Part shown: positions 26,389 through 34,510 of the stretch, in pieces
Numbering within the stretch: position 1 is the first letter of the stretch
Layout of the letters: each line of letters starts with the position of its first letter
Assembly: GCA_023450085.1 (NCBI GenBank)
Contig: JAEXHI010000030.1
Span: 558,001-622,000, forward strand
Direction of reading: 5' to 3'
From: Bacteroidota bacterium
GTDB taxonomy: Bacteria; Bacteroidota; Bacteroidia; Sphingobacteriales; Sphingobacteriaceae
DNA length: 64,000 nt
Notes under the pieces: model-generated
The model's database searches: none
The model's input: the letters and a program-made list of their open reading frames with translations, nothing else
Told to the model about the DNA's origin: nothing
Translations under genes and position numbers: made by a program

Positions 26389-26510
26389 CGTCATTTCGAA
26401 CGCAGAGAGGATTGAAAATCAACAAAGTTAAATCTAGTATCATCATATTAACTGCTAGATTTTACTATGTAGCTGCTTCGCGGTCTCCTCCTTCTGTCGT
26501 CGAAATGACG
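26389..26510. repeat. Inverted repeat of the CGTCATTTCGA family with inner AATCAAC tract
   Basis: Outer arms are CGTCATTTCGAACGCAGAG (from 26389) and GTCGTCGAAATGACG (to 26510). Between them lie AAAATCAACAAAGTTAAATC and CTGCTAGATTTTACT, parts also seen near 7660 and 58680. It fills the gap between hutH and the convergent 26529-27368 gene. Confidence 0.8.
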
Positions 26511-26528
26511 ATTTTATTGTCGAGTTTG

Positions 26529-27368
26529 TTATTTTAAAATCTGTTTCAAGTTGGATACAGGCAATTGAATTGTAGTTTGATTAGATAGTGAGCCTTTTGC
26601 TTTTTCAATATTAATTGCCCTAAAAGTAACATCGGCGCTATCTGTAGTTTTTAAAGTTAGATTTCTGATGTTATATTTTTTATTAACGTCATTGCCCCCA
26701 AATACATCAATTCCAGATTTGCCTTGGGAGTTGATGCTCAAATCTTCGTAAGATATTTTGTTACTTCTAAAGCCAGCGTTCTTTAAATTTAAATAGACCG
26801 ATTTTGCAATTGCATTTTCTTCCATATTAGTGTAACCGTCTTCTGCGTTAATGCTTAGTTTTTGAAGTAAGGTAGCGTCATCGAATCTTAATTCATTAAA
26901 CTTCTTTAGGTTTAAAGAAAGGCTGTCTCCTTTTGCATTTAGCTGTATAGTAGAAGCATTGTTGGCGCTTAAAGCATTTGTTTCTGGAGCATATACAAAC
27001 AAGTCGATATAGCGATATTCCTTGTTTTTGGGCATAAGATTAATTAGTAATTGACCATCTTTGTCTACGCTAAACTTTACGAAGTCTTTTTCGCTTTTAC
27101 GAAATTTAACCCCAAATTTTTCATCCTTTATTAAACGAATGTGAAAACTGATTTCTTTTCCGTCTGCAATCTTGATTGAGTTGAATTGACTTAAAGGTAC
27201 GGCTTCCATGTTCTCCGATTTACCATCGAAAGTTTCGTTTTGTTTTTCTAGATCTGCCCAACTCTTAGCATCCGTGTAAAATACTTTGGAAAATACAGCC
27301 ATTGCGAGTATTGGTAGTATGATTAGCAAGGCTGCAAATGCGATTAATAGTTTATTGCTGGTTTTCAT
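26529..27368 (-). CDS. Membrane-anchored hypothetical protein (DUF2807/GIN-like)
   Basis: A 279-residue protein with one N-terminal hydrophobic segment (LLIAFAALLIILPILAMAVF). The remainder is a run of short beta strands with recurring Asn, Ser and Thr turns (LSANNASTIQLNAKGDSLSLNL...), as in the beta-helical head-GIN/DUF2807 domain. That assignment is inference. It is the last gene of the ABC/GntR operon, 11 bp after the GntR gene. Genes of this type often accompany such regulators in Bacteroidota, possibly as an envelope-stress component. Confidence 0.6.
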   Translation of the reverse strand: MKTSNKLLIAFAALLIILPILAMAVFSKVFYTDAKSWADLEKQNETFDGKSENMEAVPLSQFNSIKIADGKEISFHIRLIKDEKFGVKFRKSEKDFVKFSVDKDGQLLINLMPKNKEYRYIDLFVYAPETNALSANNASTIQLNAKGDSLSLNLKKFNELRFDDATLLQKLSINAEDGYTNMEENAIAKSVYLNLKNAGFRSNKISYEDLSINSQGKSGIDVFGGNDVNKKYNIRNLTLKTTDSADVTFRAINIEKAKGSLSNQTTIQLPVSNLKQILK

Positions 27369-27379
27369 GAGTTCAAGTA

Positions 27380-27748
27380 TTAAAAATTTTCTTTAACAAA
27401 GGTGTTGTAGCGAGTTTTTAGCTCTTCAAAATCGATGTTTAATAGATAGATGTTGCGAAAAACCGATGGTAATTCTTCATCCATAAATTGAGCTTTTCGG
27501 TAACTCTTCACATTGGTAATGGCGTCTTCGGCCACAAAAAAACCTATGCCTCTTTTGTTATTAATGATATTCTTGTTTTGTAGTAGCTCGTAAGTCCGCA
27601 TCACCGTATTGGGATTTACCTCTAAGGTTACAGCCATCTCCCGTACCGAAGGTATTTTATGGTCGGTTTGCCATTTCTCCAGTAAAATATGTTCGCAAAC
27701 ATAATCCGCTATCTGAAGATATATGGCTTTGTTATCTCTAAATTCCAT
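27380..27748 (-). CDS. GntR-family transcriptional regulator, YtrA subfamily
   Basis: A 122-residue protein with an N-terminal winged helix-turn-helix (IYLQIADYVCEHILLEKWQTDHKIPSVREMAVTLEVNPNTVMRTYELL). The C-terminal tail of only about 45 residues is too short for a ligand domain; this short form defines the YtrA subfamily, which normally controls ABC transporter operons. The gene sits third in a four-gene operon. A perfect 26-bp inverted repeat before the first gene (29379-29404) is the likely operator, implying autoregulation. Confidence 0.9.
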   Translation of the reverse strand: MEFRDNKAIYLQIADYVCEHILLEKWQTDHKIPSVREMAVTLEVNPNTVMRTYELLQNKNIINNKRGIGFFVAEDAITNVKSYRKAQFMDEELPSVFRNIYLLNIDFEELKTRYNTFVKENF

Positions 27749-27765
27749 GTTCTTATAGGTTTAAA

Positions 27766-28542
27766 TTAAACTTCTTTCTCTTTTAACCGAACGTAGCTAA
27801 TGGCCCAGGTAATGAGTGTGAAAGTTAAAAGGATAATGAAGGCAATCCATTCGAAGGTGCCTTTTCCGTGGTTGTTCCCCATACCAGTTTGTATTTTTCC
27901 GCTAAATAATATATCTGAAGTTTTGGAAAAAATGTATGACAGTATTCCGCCAAAAAGCATGATGCAAATAGCTGTTTTGATATAATGGAATCTATTAAAA
28001 TAAATAGAACCCAACATGAATATACTGGTTACCACAAGAGGTGCGGCGTAAAGCGGAATGAAGTTATTAAGTTTGTTTTGTGCTAAAAATCCCTTAATAC
28101 TTTCGAAGTCTTCGATGTTTTTTGAGTTTTGGAAATGGGTTTTGATATAGCTAATAAAAGCGAAATCTGTGATGTAAAATAATAGCGTGAAACTTAACGT
28201 AGACAAGATAGACGTGAATAAAATGCCAGCTAGGAATTTCTCTAAGGTAGAAACAGGGATTAGCAAATCAATGATGGCTTTAGGTTTTTGACCCAAATGA
28301 GCAAAATAAGCACTGGCAATAATGCTAATGAATAGAAAACCGAAGATCAGATAAAGCGGTTCTCTAAATCTTAATCGATAAGGCACGTCACTAACCTCCC
28401 GTAATGGAAACAAGGTAAGGCCATAAAATGCCACGAAAATACCTACAGCCACTACTAAAGTAATCAGGAAAATTTTTCCAAATTCTAACCACTGCCTTTT
28501 AAGCAATAAATTAAATCGATGTAAATTAAAAGTATTGTTCAT
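27766..28542 (-). CDS. ABC transporter permease-like membrane protein
   Basis: A 258-residue protein with six hydrophobic segments, for example FLITLVVAVGIFVAFYGLTLF near the N-terminus and IAFIILLTFTLITWAISYV at the C-terminus. No sequence signature identifies the substrate. The gene lies 6 bp after the ATPase gene and 17 bp before the GntR regulator, so it probably forms the membrane part of the same transporter. Such proteins in YtrA operons are linked to envelope stress or bacteriocin responses in other phyla; a similar role here is inference. Confidence 0.75.
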   Translation of the reverse strand: MNNTFNLHRFNLLLKRQWLEFGKIFLITLVVAVGIFVAFYGLTLFPLREVSDVPYRLRFREPLYLIFGFLFISIIASAYFAHLGQKPKAIIDLLIPVSTLEKFLAGILFTSILSTLSFTLLFYITDFAFISYIKTHFQNSKNIEDFESIKGFLAQNKLNNFIPLYAAPLVVTSIFMLGSIYFNRFHYIKTAICIMLFGGILSYIFSKTSDILFSGKIQTGMGNNHGKGTFEWIAFIILLTFTLITWAISYVRLKEKEV

Positions 28543-28548
28543 GTCTAA

Positions 28549-29376
28549 TTAGTTAAAAATTGGTTTCAGTTTGTTTTTCTCAGCTAAAACGGCATTAAAA
28601 AGTAGCTCCATGTCTAGTTTGCTGTCTTCTTGGTGATAGTTGGCAACTACTGCATGATAGCCCGCTAAAGATGGTTCGGCGTAAATCACAGTTTCATCAA
28701 CTTCCTTCAAACGTTTAAAACAAAGTTTGCTGGCAATTTCATCTACTGAAGCCTTTAGTGCAATCTTGTTTTCGTCTAACATAATTACGGTATCAATCAA
28801 GTTGTCCAAATCACGTACCTGATGTGTTGAGATGATAATGCATCTATCTTCTGTGAGGGCGGAAGCCATGATTTTACGGAACTGCGCTTTCGATGGAATA
28901 TCCAAACCATTGGTTGGTTCGTCCATAATCACCAATTTAGCATTGGTAGCTAAACCAAAGGAAATGATCACTTTCTTCTTTTGACCGTAGCTCATGTCTA
29001 TAAGCTTTTGTCCTACTGGAATATCAAACTCTTTCAATAGATCTGCAAAATACTGATGGTCGAAGTTTGGATAGAAAGGAGCGTTAGCCTTGATATAGCT
29101 ATCAATTTTAACGGCAGGCAAATAAAACTCTTCAGGGATAAAGCAGATTTGTTGTAACAAAGCAGGTTGTCTTTTTGCTGGATCAAAACCCAACACATCG
29201 ATTTTTCCGCTTTGTGAATAAACCAAGCCCGCCAAGTTTTTCAACAAGGTAGATTTACCTGCACCGTTTTTACCCAATAGCCCATAGATATGACCATTGC
29301 TCAATTGCATACTGATATCCTTAAAAAGAATTCGATGCTTGCTATAGCTGAAATTTAGATTGTCTATTTTAATCAT
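28549..29376 (-). CDS. ABC transporter ATP-binding protein
   Basis: A 275-residue nucleotide-binding subunit. Walker A is GKNGAGKST, the signature region is MSYGQKKKVIISFGLA (degenerate LSGGQ), Walker B is LVIMDEPTNGLD, and the switch His is in IISTHQVRD. About 60 residues beyond the usual core form a C-terminal extension. It is the first gene of the GntR-controlled operon 29376-26529. The start ATG lies 2 bp from the palindromic operator. Confidence 0.92.
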   Translation of the reverse strand: MIKIDNLNFSYSKHRILFKDISMQLSNGHIYGLLGKNGAGKSTLLKNLAGLVYSQSGKIDVLGFDPAKRQPALLQQICFIPEEFYLPAVKIDSYIKANAPFYPNFDHQYFADLLKEFDIPVGQKLIDMSYGQKKKVIISFGLATNAKLVIMDEPTNGLDIPSKAQFRKIMASALTEDRCIIISTHQVRDLDNLIDTVIMLDENKIALKASVDEIASKLCFKRLKEVDETVIYAEPSLAGYHAVVANYHQEDSKLDMELLFNAVLAEKNKLKPIFN

Positions 29377-29378
29377 AC

Positions 29379-29404
29379 TAGTGTATTAGTTAAATAATAC
29401 ACTA
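29379..29404. promoter_or_regulatory. YtrA-type operator, perfect 26-bp inverted repeat
   Basis: Arms TAGTGTATTA and TAATACACTA are exact reverse complements around GTTAAA. The outer half-sites AGTGTA and TACACT, 12 nt apart, closely match the AGTGTA-13 nt-TACACT site described for Bacillus YtrA. The site is 2 bp upstream of the ATPase start, in the probable leader, and next to a -7-like TACTTTAG on the minus strand. Binding by the GntR protein encoded in the same operon is inference. Confidence 0.78.
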
Positions 29405-29487
29405 AAGTAGTGTTAAATTTTTAATCTCCAAATTTTTGAAGAAAAACTTTTTTGAAAATTGTTGGAGACATTGGTGGAAAGTAAATG

Positions 29488-29523
29488 AAAAAGCCCTTCA
29501 AATTCAATTGAAGGGCTTTTTTT
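29488..29523. terminator. Terminator downstream of the TonB-dependent receptor gene
   Basis: AAAAAGCCCTTCAA and TTGAAGGGCTTTTT form a long stem with a short AT loop, flanked by A and T runs. The only transcript ending here is the leftward receptor gene (stop at 29640). Confidence 0.85.
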
Positions 29524-29532
29524 GTCCCAAGT

Positions 29533-29614
29533 GTCATTCCCGTGAAAACGGGAATCCTAATGCGTATCGTCTAAATGTGTCGCTTTAAGATACCCAATCG
29601 AGTTGGGTATGACG
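29533..29614. repeat. Nested hairpin pair with GTCATTCCCG arm
   Basis: The left hairpin is CATTCCCGTGAAAACGGGAATC; the right is GATACCCAATCGAGTTGGGTAT followed by GACG. The outer GTCAT and ATGAC ends also pair, giving a two-armed fold. It lies in the same gap as the terminator at 29488-29523. Confidence 0.7.
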
Positions 29615-29639
29615 AATGTTAAAGTTATTGGTGTAGTGA

Positions 29640-31946
29640 TTACAAAGGCACACTCACGCCAAAGCTTACATTACGTCCAGGATTATAAATGCCTGCTAGT
29701 TTGTATCTGCTTAAATGGTTGTAATAAAGTTTATTGGTTAGGTTTTGTCCAGTAACCCAAACATTTAATTTGCCTCTTTTAGTTTTAAAAGAAGTACCTA
29801 TTCCAGCATCTAACAAGGTATAGCCATCTGTTTCAGTTTCAAAAGCATCAATTCTATCTTGTTTAAACACATTGGTCAAGCCAACTTTAATAAAACTGTC
29901 GTTTAAGCCTTTTATGGTAGGTTCAAAGCGAATTTCGTTGTTTAAGCTTGCTGCTGGTATAAAAGGTAGCGGTGAATTGGTGGCTTTGTTAGTGCCTTTC
30001 ACGTATGCAAAGGTATTTTCAAAATGTAGGGCCTTAACCAAGTGGAAATCTACAGAAGCTTCTCCACCAACCAAACTGGCATTGGTTTGTAAGAAACGAT
30101 AAACTGGTAATGTTTCAGTGTTACCATCGTGGTCGGTATTAACAATGGTTTCATTGTTAAGGTTGCTCAAATAAATGTAGTCGTAAATTTTGTTGCTGTA
30201 AGCATTTAAGCCTAGGGTAATATTTTCGGCATTATAAGTTAAGCCCAAATCAAATTGTAAACTGGTCTCTTGTTTGAGGTTACTGTTACCAATTTCATAT
30301 CTAAAAGTACCTTCGTGCTTACCGTTAGCACCAAGTTCCGCAATATTAGGCGCTCTAAATCCAGAACCTATATTTCCTTTTAGGTTAAGGTTTTTGGCAA
30401 TATCAAAAGCAAAACCTAGTGAACCTGTAAAGTTGGAGAAGCTATTGTTAAAAGCCGAAAATACCTGATGGTCATGGTCGTCGTGTGTCTCAAATAAATC
30501 TTTACCATCTATTTTTTTGTAATCGTAGCGTACACCAGCATTAATGGCTCCATTGCTAAAATTACGTTTCAAATAGGCAAAAGCCCCAATGTTATTGCTG
30601 TTGTAATCAGGTACTAAAAATTCCTCGCCACTATTTTTATTGGTTTGATACATTCCTTGGACACCAACGGTTGGCTCCCATTTGCCATCGTTAGCAAAAG
30701 AATATTTCACATCATAAGTGTAGGAGTTTAAACCCAAGTTCAATCCTGGTTCATCCTTAGTTTCTTCAAATTCTTTACGAATGTTGCGTTGAAAAGCCAA
30801 AGTAGATTTTAATTGTCCGCCACCAAGCAAGATGTTGCTATTTAATGCTGCACGATAGTGGTTGATGTTTTGGAAAGGCAGATTTAATGATCTTTTGCGG
30901 GCATCGCTATTGCTGATCACATTGCCATCTTCATCAAGATAATTCCCTTCGTCATTTGGTCCTTCTTCTACCAAGCCAATGTTAGTGGCAAATCTCGAAA
31001 GACTTAAGTGGGTATAGCCCCAAGTTTTATTAAGTCCCAACATAGCACTGGTATTGATTTCGTTGAAGCCCGCGTTAGGAACCACATGGCCTTTATAACC
31101 AAAACCATAAGCATTTTTGTAAGAGACACGACCTCTGTAAACAAAGCCATTGGTATTGCCTTGCATCATTAGAGATGAAGCGGTTAAGCCACCATTGGTA
31201 CTGTAGTTTGTTGTGAAATTGCCATTATAAGTTCCCTCTGCCGGTACAAGATCATCAATAATGTTGATTACCCCACCTAAAGCATCAGAACCGTATAATA
31301 AACTGGCTGGGCCTTTCAAAACTTCTATACGGGCTGCGGCAAACTGGTCTACTTGCACACCGTGCTCATCGCCCCATTGTTGACCTTCTTCTCTGGCACC
31401 ATCTACCATGGTTAATACACGGTTGTAGCCCAAACCTCTAATGGTGGGTTTAGAAATAGCACCGCCCGTAGTTACTTGTGCTACCCCTGGTATTTTGGCT
31501 ATGGCATCCACGATATTGGTTGCACCTGATTGGGCCAATTTTTCACGGTTGATGGTAACTACAGCCAAACTGTTGGTTTTGTTATTGGCGCTAAAAGGGG
31601 TTCCAGTAATTACCACTTCTGCACTTTCAATTACCGAGGGGTCTAGTGCAAAAGTGATTTCCTGTTGTACAGATAAGTCGATGACTTTGGAAGAGGTTTT
31701 GTAGCCTAAATAGCGAACTTCCAACAAGAACTTGCCTTTTGCTGGGACATTGTTAAAAGTAAATTCACCATTGCTATTGGTACTGGTAGAAGCTTTTAAA
31801 TCAGAAATATATAAAGTAGCTCCCGCTAAAGGTGATTGAGTGCTGGCGTCAATTACTTTTCCCTTAATACTGGCTAAATTGTTTGCCATGGCATTAATGG
31901 ATAGGAATAATGCAATAATAGTTACTAAAAAAGGTAACCTTTTCAT
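29640..31946 (-). CDS. TonB-dependent outer-membrane receptor, probably metal uptake
   Basis: About 768 residues. A signal peptide (KRLPFLVTIIALFLSINAMA) precedes a carboxypeptidase-like regulatory domain (SIKGKVIDASTQSPLAGATLYIS). The plug domain follows (about residues 120-230, with PTIRGLGYNRVLTMVDGAR and EVLKGPASLLYGSDALGGVI), then a 22-strand-type barrel ending in GRNVSFGVSVPL. An extracellular-type loop contains THDDHDHQ, suggesting metal binding. The small His/Cys-rich exported protein upstream supports metal uptake, but the substrate is inference. ATG 31946 is chosen for the signal peptide. Confidence 0.9.
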   Translation of the reverse strand: MKRLPFLVTIIALFLSINAMANNLASIKGKVIDASTQSPLAGATLYISDLKASTSTNSNGEFTFNNVPAKGKFLLEVRYLGYKTSSKVIDLSVQQEITFALDPSVIESAEVVITGTPFSANNKTNSLAVVTINREKLAQSGATNIVDAIAKIPGVAQVTTGGAISKPTIRGLGYNRVLTMVDGAREEGQQWGDEHGVQVDQFAAARIEVLKGPASLLYGSDALGGVINIIDDLVPAEGTYNGNFTTNYSTNGGLTASSLMMQGNTNGFVYRGRVSYKNAYGFGYKGHVVPNAGFNEINTSAMLGLNKTWGYTHLSLSRFATNIGLVEEGPNDEGNYLDEDGNVISNSDARKRSLNLPFQNINHYRAALNSNILLGGGQLKSTLAFQRNIRKEFEETKDEPGLNLGLNSYTYDVKYSFANDGKWEPTVGVQGMYQTNKNSGEEFLVPDYNSNNIGAFAYLKRNFSNGAINAGVRYDYKKIDGKDLFETHDDHDHQVFSAFNNSFSNFTGSLGFAFDIAKNLNLKGNIGSGFRAPNIAELGANGKHEGTFRYEIGNSNLKQETSLQFDLGLTYNAENITLGLNAYSNKIYDYIYLSNLNNETIVNTDHDGNTETLPVYRFLQTNASLVGGEASVDFHLVKALHFENTFAYVKGTNKATNSPLPFIPAASLNNEIRFEPTIKGLNDSFIKVGLTNVFKQDRIDAFETETDGYTLLDAGIGTSFKTKRGKLNVWVTGQNLTNKLYYNHLSRYKLAGIYNPGRNVSFGVSVPL

Positions 31947-32065
31947 AAACGAAAATATAAATAGGATGATTTTACACATCCAGATGGTGATAGTAAATAG
32001 ATAATTAAAATACATCTATCCATCGCCTAAGGCAATAAATAAGACGGTATCAAGAATAGGTAGGA

Positions 32066-32401
32066 TTATTGACGAGCGGGTGGGCCACGTAAACAAGAGG
32101 CAATGATTTCAGTAAAGGCTCCAGCGATGGAAGGAGTTGCTCTTTTAATGAAATTGCTTTTTAAATGTATCAGATAGCTGTGGAAACTTGTTGTAAAATT
32201 CTTTTCGAAATGAGCCTTACAGATTAAACAAGTTTCAGTAGAAGTTTTTACGTGTACCGTATGTGTACAATGCTTTTCTTTAACGACCGTATTTTCTTCA
32301 TGATGATGCAGGGCTCCCCAAGGAGTAATAGCTAGCGCAAATACACCCAGTATGAGTGTAGCGAAAAGCTGTTTCAAGAAATGACGTTTCCTTGCCTGCA
32401 T
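32066..32401 (-). CDS. Small exported His/Cys-rich protein
   Basis: A 111-residue protein with a hydrophobic N-terminus (FLKQLFATLILGVFALAITP) and then a His/Cys-rich stretch: ALHHHEEN, KHCTHTVHV and ETCLICKAH. It ends in LRGPPARQ, an ending seen in DUF2946-like proteins near metal transport genes. The spacing of Cys and His suggests metal binding. It lies 120 bp before the TonB receptor, same strand, with its own -7 box, so the two probably serve one metal-handling task. Function is inference. Confidence 0.7.
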   Translation of the reverse strand: MQARKRHFLKQLFATLILGVFALAITPWGALHHHEENTVVKEKHCTHTVHVKTSTETCLICKAHFEKNFTTSFHSYLIHLKSNFIKRATPSIAGAFTEIIASCLRGPPARQ

Positions 32402-32408
32402 TGTAACA

Positions 32409-32416
32409 CAAAGTTA
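32409..32416 (-). promoter_or_regulatory. -7 box TAACTTTG for the His/Cys-rich protein and receptor
   Basis: The minus strand reads TAACTTTG, matching TAnnTTTG, 7 bp before the ATG at 32401. Confidence 0.45.
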
Positions 32417-32559
32417 AGTAAATATTAAACAATGTTGTTTTAAAAGAAATGTAACATTATTCGTCATATGCGAAGTTTGACATTAAGCTAACCGTAAAGT
32501 TTAATGCGCTGATGTGCTAAAAATATCCTTATGTTAAATGTTAAGCTATTTAAAGTAAC

Positions 32560-32567
32560 TACATTTG
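32560..32567 (+). promoter_or_regulatory. -7 box TACATTTG for hutU
   Basis: TACATTTG matches TAnnTTTG and lies 33 bp before the hutU ATG. hutU therefore seems to have a promoter of its own, separate from hutH. Confidence 0.5.
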
Positions 32568-32600
32568 AGGAACGTAGTTTTCAAATATAAAACCAAATAT

Positions 32601-34241
32601 ATGAACCTGAAAATAAGTCAAACACCTCATGGAAGCACCCTAAACTGTAAAGGTTGGGTACAAGAAGCAGCATTACGAATGTTGTTGAACAACCTAGATC
32701 CAGCAGTTGCCGAAAGACCTGAAGATTTAATTGTTTATGGTGGTAGAGGAAAGGCGGCAAGAAATATGGAAGCCCTTGAGCTGATCATTAAAGCGCTGAA
32801 AAATTTAGAAGAAGATGAAACTTTGTTAGTGCAGTCAGGAAAACCAGTAGCCGTATTGCCCACCCATAAAGATGCACCACGAGTGTTGATTTCGAACTCG
32901 CAACTAGTACCTAAATGGGCCACACAGCAGCATTTTGATGAACTGGAAGATAAGGGTTTGATGATGTACGGGCAAATGACTGCAGGCTCTTGGATTTACA
33001 TAGGCTCGCAGGGGATTGTGCAAGGTACTTATGAAACTTATGCGGCCTTGGCAAAAAAGCATTTTAGCAGTAACTTGAAAGGAACATTGAATGTAACGGC
33101 AGGTTTAGGAGGTATGGGGGGAGCACAGCCGCTAGCCATTACCATGAACCAAGGCGTATGTTTGGCTGCTGAGGTAGAGGAATGGCGTATCCAAAAACGT
33201 TTGGAAACAAGATATATCGACGAAATTGCTTATGATATTGATGAAGCGATTGATAAAGCATTGCAGTATAAACAGGAGCAAAAAGCCATTTCAATTGGGG
33301 TGGTGTGTAATGCAGTTGAATTGTTACAGCGCTTAATTGATCGAAATATTGTTCCTGATACGTTAACTGATCAAACTTCCGCACATGATCCATTGATTGG
33401 CTATTTCCCAGAAGGATTAACGGTTGAGCAAGCTGCAGATTTACGTAAAAATAATCCTGATGAATATGTGAAGCAGAGTTATGCAACTATGGCCAAGCAT
33501 GTACAGCAAATGTTAGAACTGCAAAAACGTGGGGCAATTACTTTTGATTATGGGAACAACTTAAGAGGTAGAGCGCTTGAAGTAGGTGTAAAAAATGCCT
33601 TCGACTTTCCTGGTTTTGTTCCCGCTTACATTCGTCCTTTATTTTGTGAGGGCAAAGGACCTTTCCGTTGGGCAGCTTTAAGTGGCGACCCACAAGATAT
33701 TTACGAAACAGACAAGTTGATACTGGAGCTATTCCCAGAAAATGAAAGTTTAAAACAATGGATTACCATGGCACAAGAGCGTATTGCTTTTCAAGGTTTG
33801 CCGGCACGTATTTGCTGGTTGGGGCAAGGGGAGCGTGAAAAAGCGGGCTTGGCATTTAACCGTTTGGTGGCAGAAGGTAAAGTTAAAGCGCCAATTGTTA
33901 TTGGTCGCGACCATTTAGATACAGGTTCTGTAGCTTCTCCAAACCGAGAAACGGAAGCAATGTTGGATGGTTCGGATGCGGTAGCTGATTGGCCAATTTT
34001 GAACGCATTGATTAATACCGCTGGTGGTGCCAGTTGGGTGTCATTGCATCATGGTGGTGGTGTAGGTATTGGTTATTCTATTCATGCAGGGATGGTGATT
34101 GTAGCTGATGGTACCGAAGATGCCGCAAAGCGATTGAAGAGGGTACTGCACAATGATCCTGCAATGGGTGTTATTAGACATGCCGATGCAGGTTACGATA
34201 TTGCCAAAGATACCTTAAGAAAACATCGATTAGGGTTGTAA
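32601..34241 (+). CDS. hutU: Urocanate hydratase
   Basis: A 546-residue NAD-dependent enzyme converting urocanate to 4-imidazolone-5-propanoate, step two of histidine degradation. VYGGRGKAARN, GQMTAGSWIYIGSQGIVQGTYET, NVTAGLGGMGGAQPLA (NAD-binding region) and the C-terminal HHGGGVGIGYSIHAGMVIVADG are hallmark motifs; ICWLGQGEREKAG is also conserved. The length is close to the usual 555. ATG 32601 (MNLKISQTPHG) is chosen; a TTG at 32565 overlaps the promoter box. The product of hutH, 6 kb upstream, is its substrate. Confidence 0.95.
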   Translation: MNLKISQTPHGSTLNCKGWVQEAALRMLLNNLDPAVAERPEDLIVYGGRGKAARNMEALELIIKALKNLEEDETLLVQSGKPVAVLPTHKDAPRVLISNSQLVPKWATQQHFDELEDKGLMMYGQMTAGSWIYIGSQGIVQGTYETYAALAKKHFSSNLKGTLNVTAGLGGMGGAQPLAITMNQGVCLAAEVEEWRIQKRLETRYIDEIAYDIDEAIDKALQYKQEQKAISIGVVCNAVELLQRLIDRNIVPDTLTDQTSAHDPLIGYFPEGLTVEQAADLRKNNPDEYVKQSYATMAKHVQQMLELQKRGAITFDYGNNLRGRALEVGVKNAFDFPGFVPAYIRPLFCEGKGPFRWAALSGDPQDIYETDKLILELFPENESLKQWITMAQERIAFQGLPARICWLGQGEREKAGLAFNRLVAEGKVKAPIVIGRDHLDTGSVASPNRETEAMLDGSDAVADWPILNALINTAGGASWVSLHHGGGVGIGYSIHAGMVIVADGTEDAAKRLKRVLHNDPAMGVIRHADAGYDIAKDTLRKHRLGL

Positions 34242-34273
34242 TTTTTTAGCCACAGGAATCATTTTTGTTGGCT

Positions 34274-34359
34274 CGTCATTTCGAGCATAGTCGAGAAATC
34301 TTTGAATTGGTATAACTAATTTAAAGATTTCTCTTCCGAAGGTTCCGATTTCGCTTAGG
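34274..34359. repeat. Degenerate CGTCATTTCGA inverted repeat
   Basis: The left arm is CGTCATTTCGAGC...GAGAAATCTTTGAAT; the right arm contains AAAGATTTCTCTTCCGAA and ends near CCGATTTCGCTTAGG. It lies between hutU and the fluoride riboswitch. Confidence 0.7.
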
Positions 34360-34425
34360 TCTAAATGAACTAACAGAAAATAAAATATCTGTGCATCTGT
34401 GGCTAATTTTTATTTACTTTGTATG

Positions 34426-34478
34426 AAGGAAATGGTGTCTTCCTAATTGAACCGCCCTAAAAAGCTGATGACGCCTGG
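34426..34478 (+). promoter_or_regulatory. Fluoride riboswitch (crcB motif)
   Basis: The segment matches the fluoride riboswitch architecture. GGAA (34428-34431) pairs with TTCC (34440-34443) as a hairpin whose loop GGTGTC (34434-34439) pairs with GACGCC (34470-34475) to make the long-range pseudoknot. The conserved GCTGATGACGCCT lies at 34464-34476, and an ACCGCCC-type linker sits between. The P3 stem is weak. It is 32 bp upstream of the CLC-F gene, so fluoride should switch on expression of the exporter. Confidence 0.9.
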
Positions 34479-34510
34479 TTACAAATGTATTTACATTGAT
34501 CAGGAGAACT

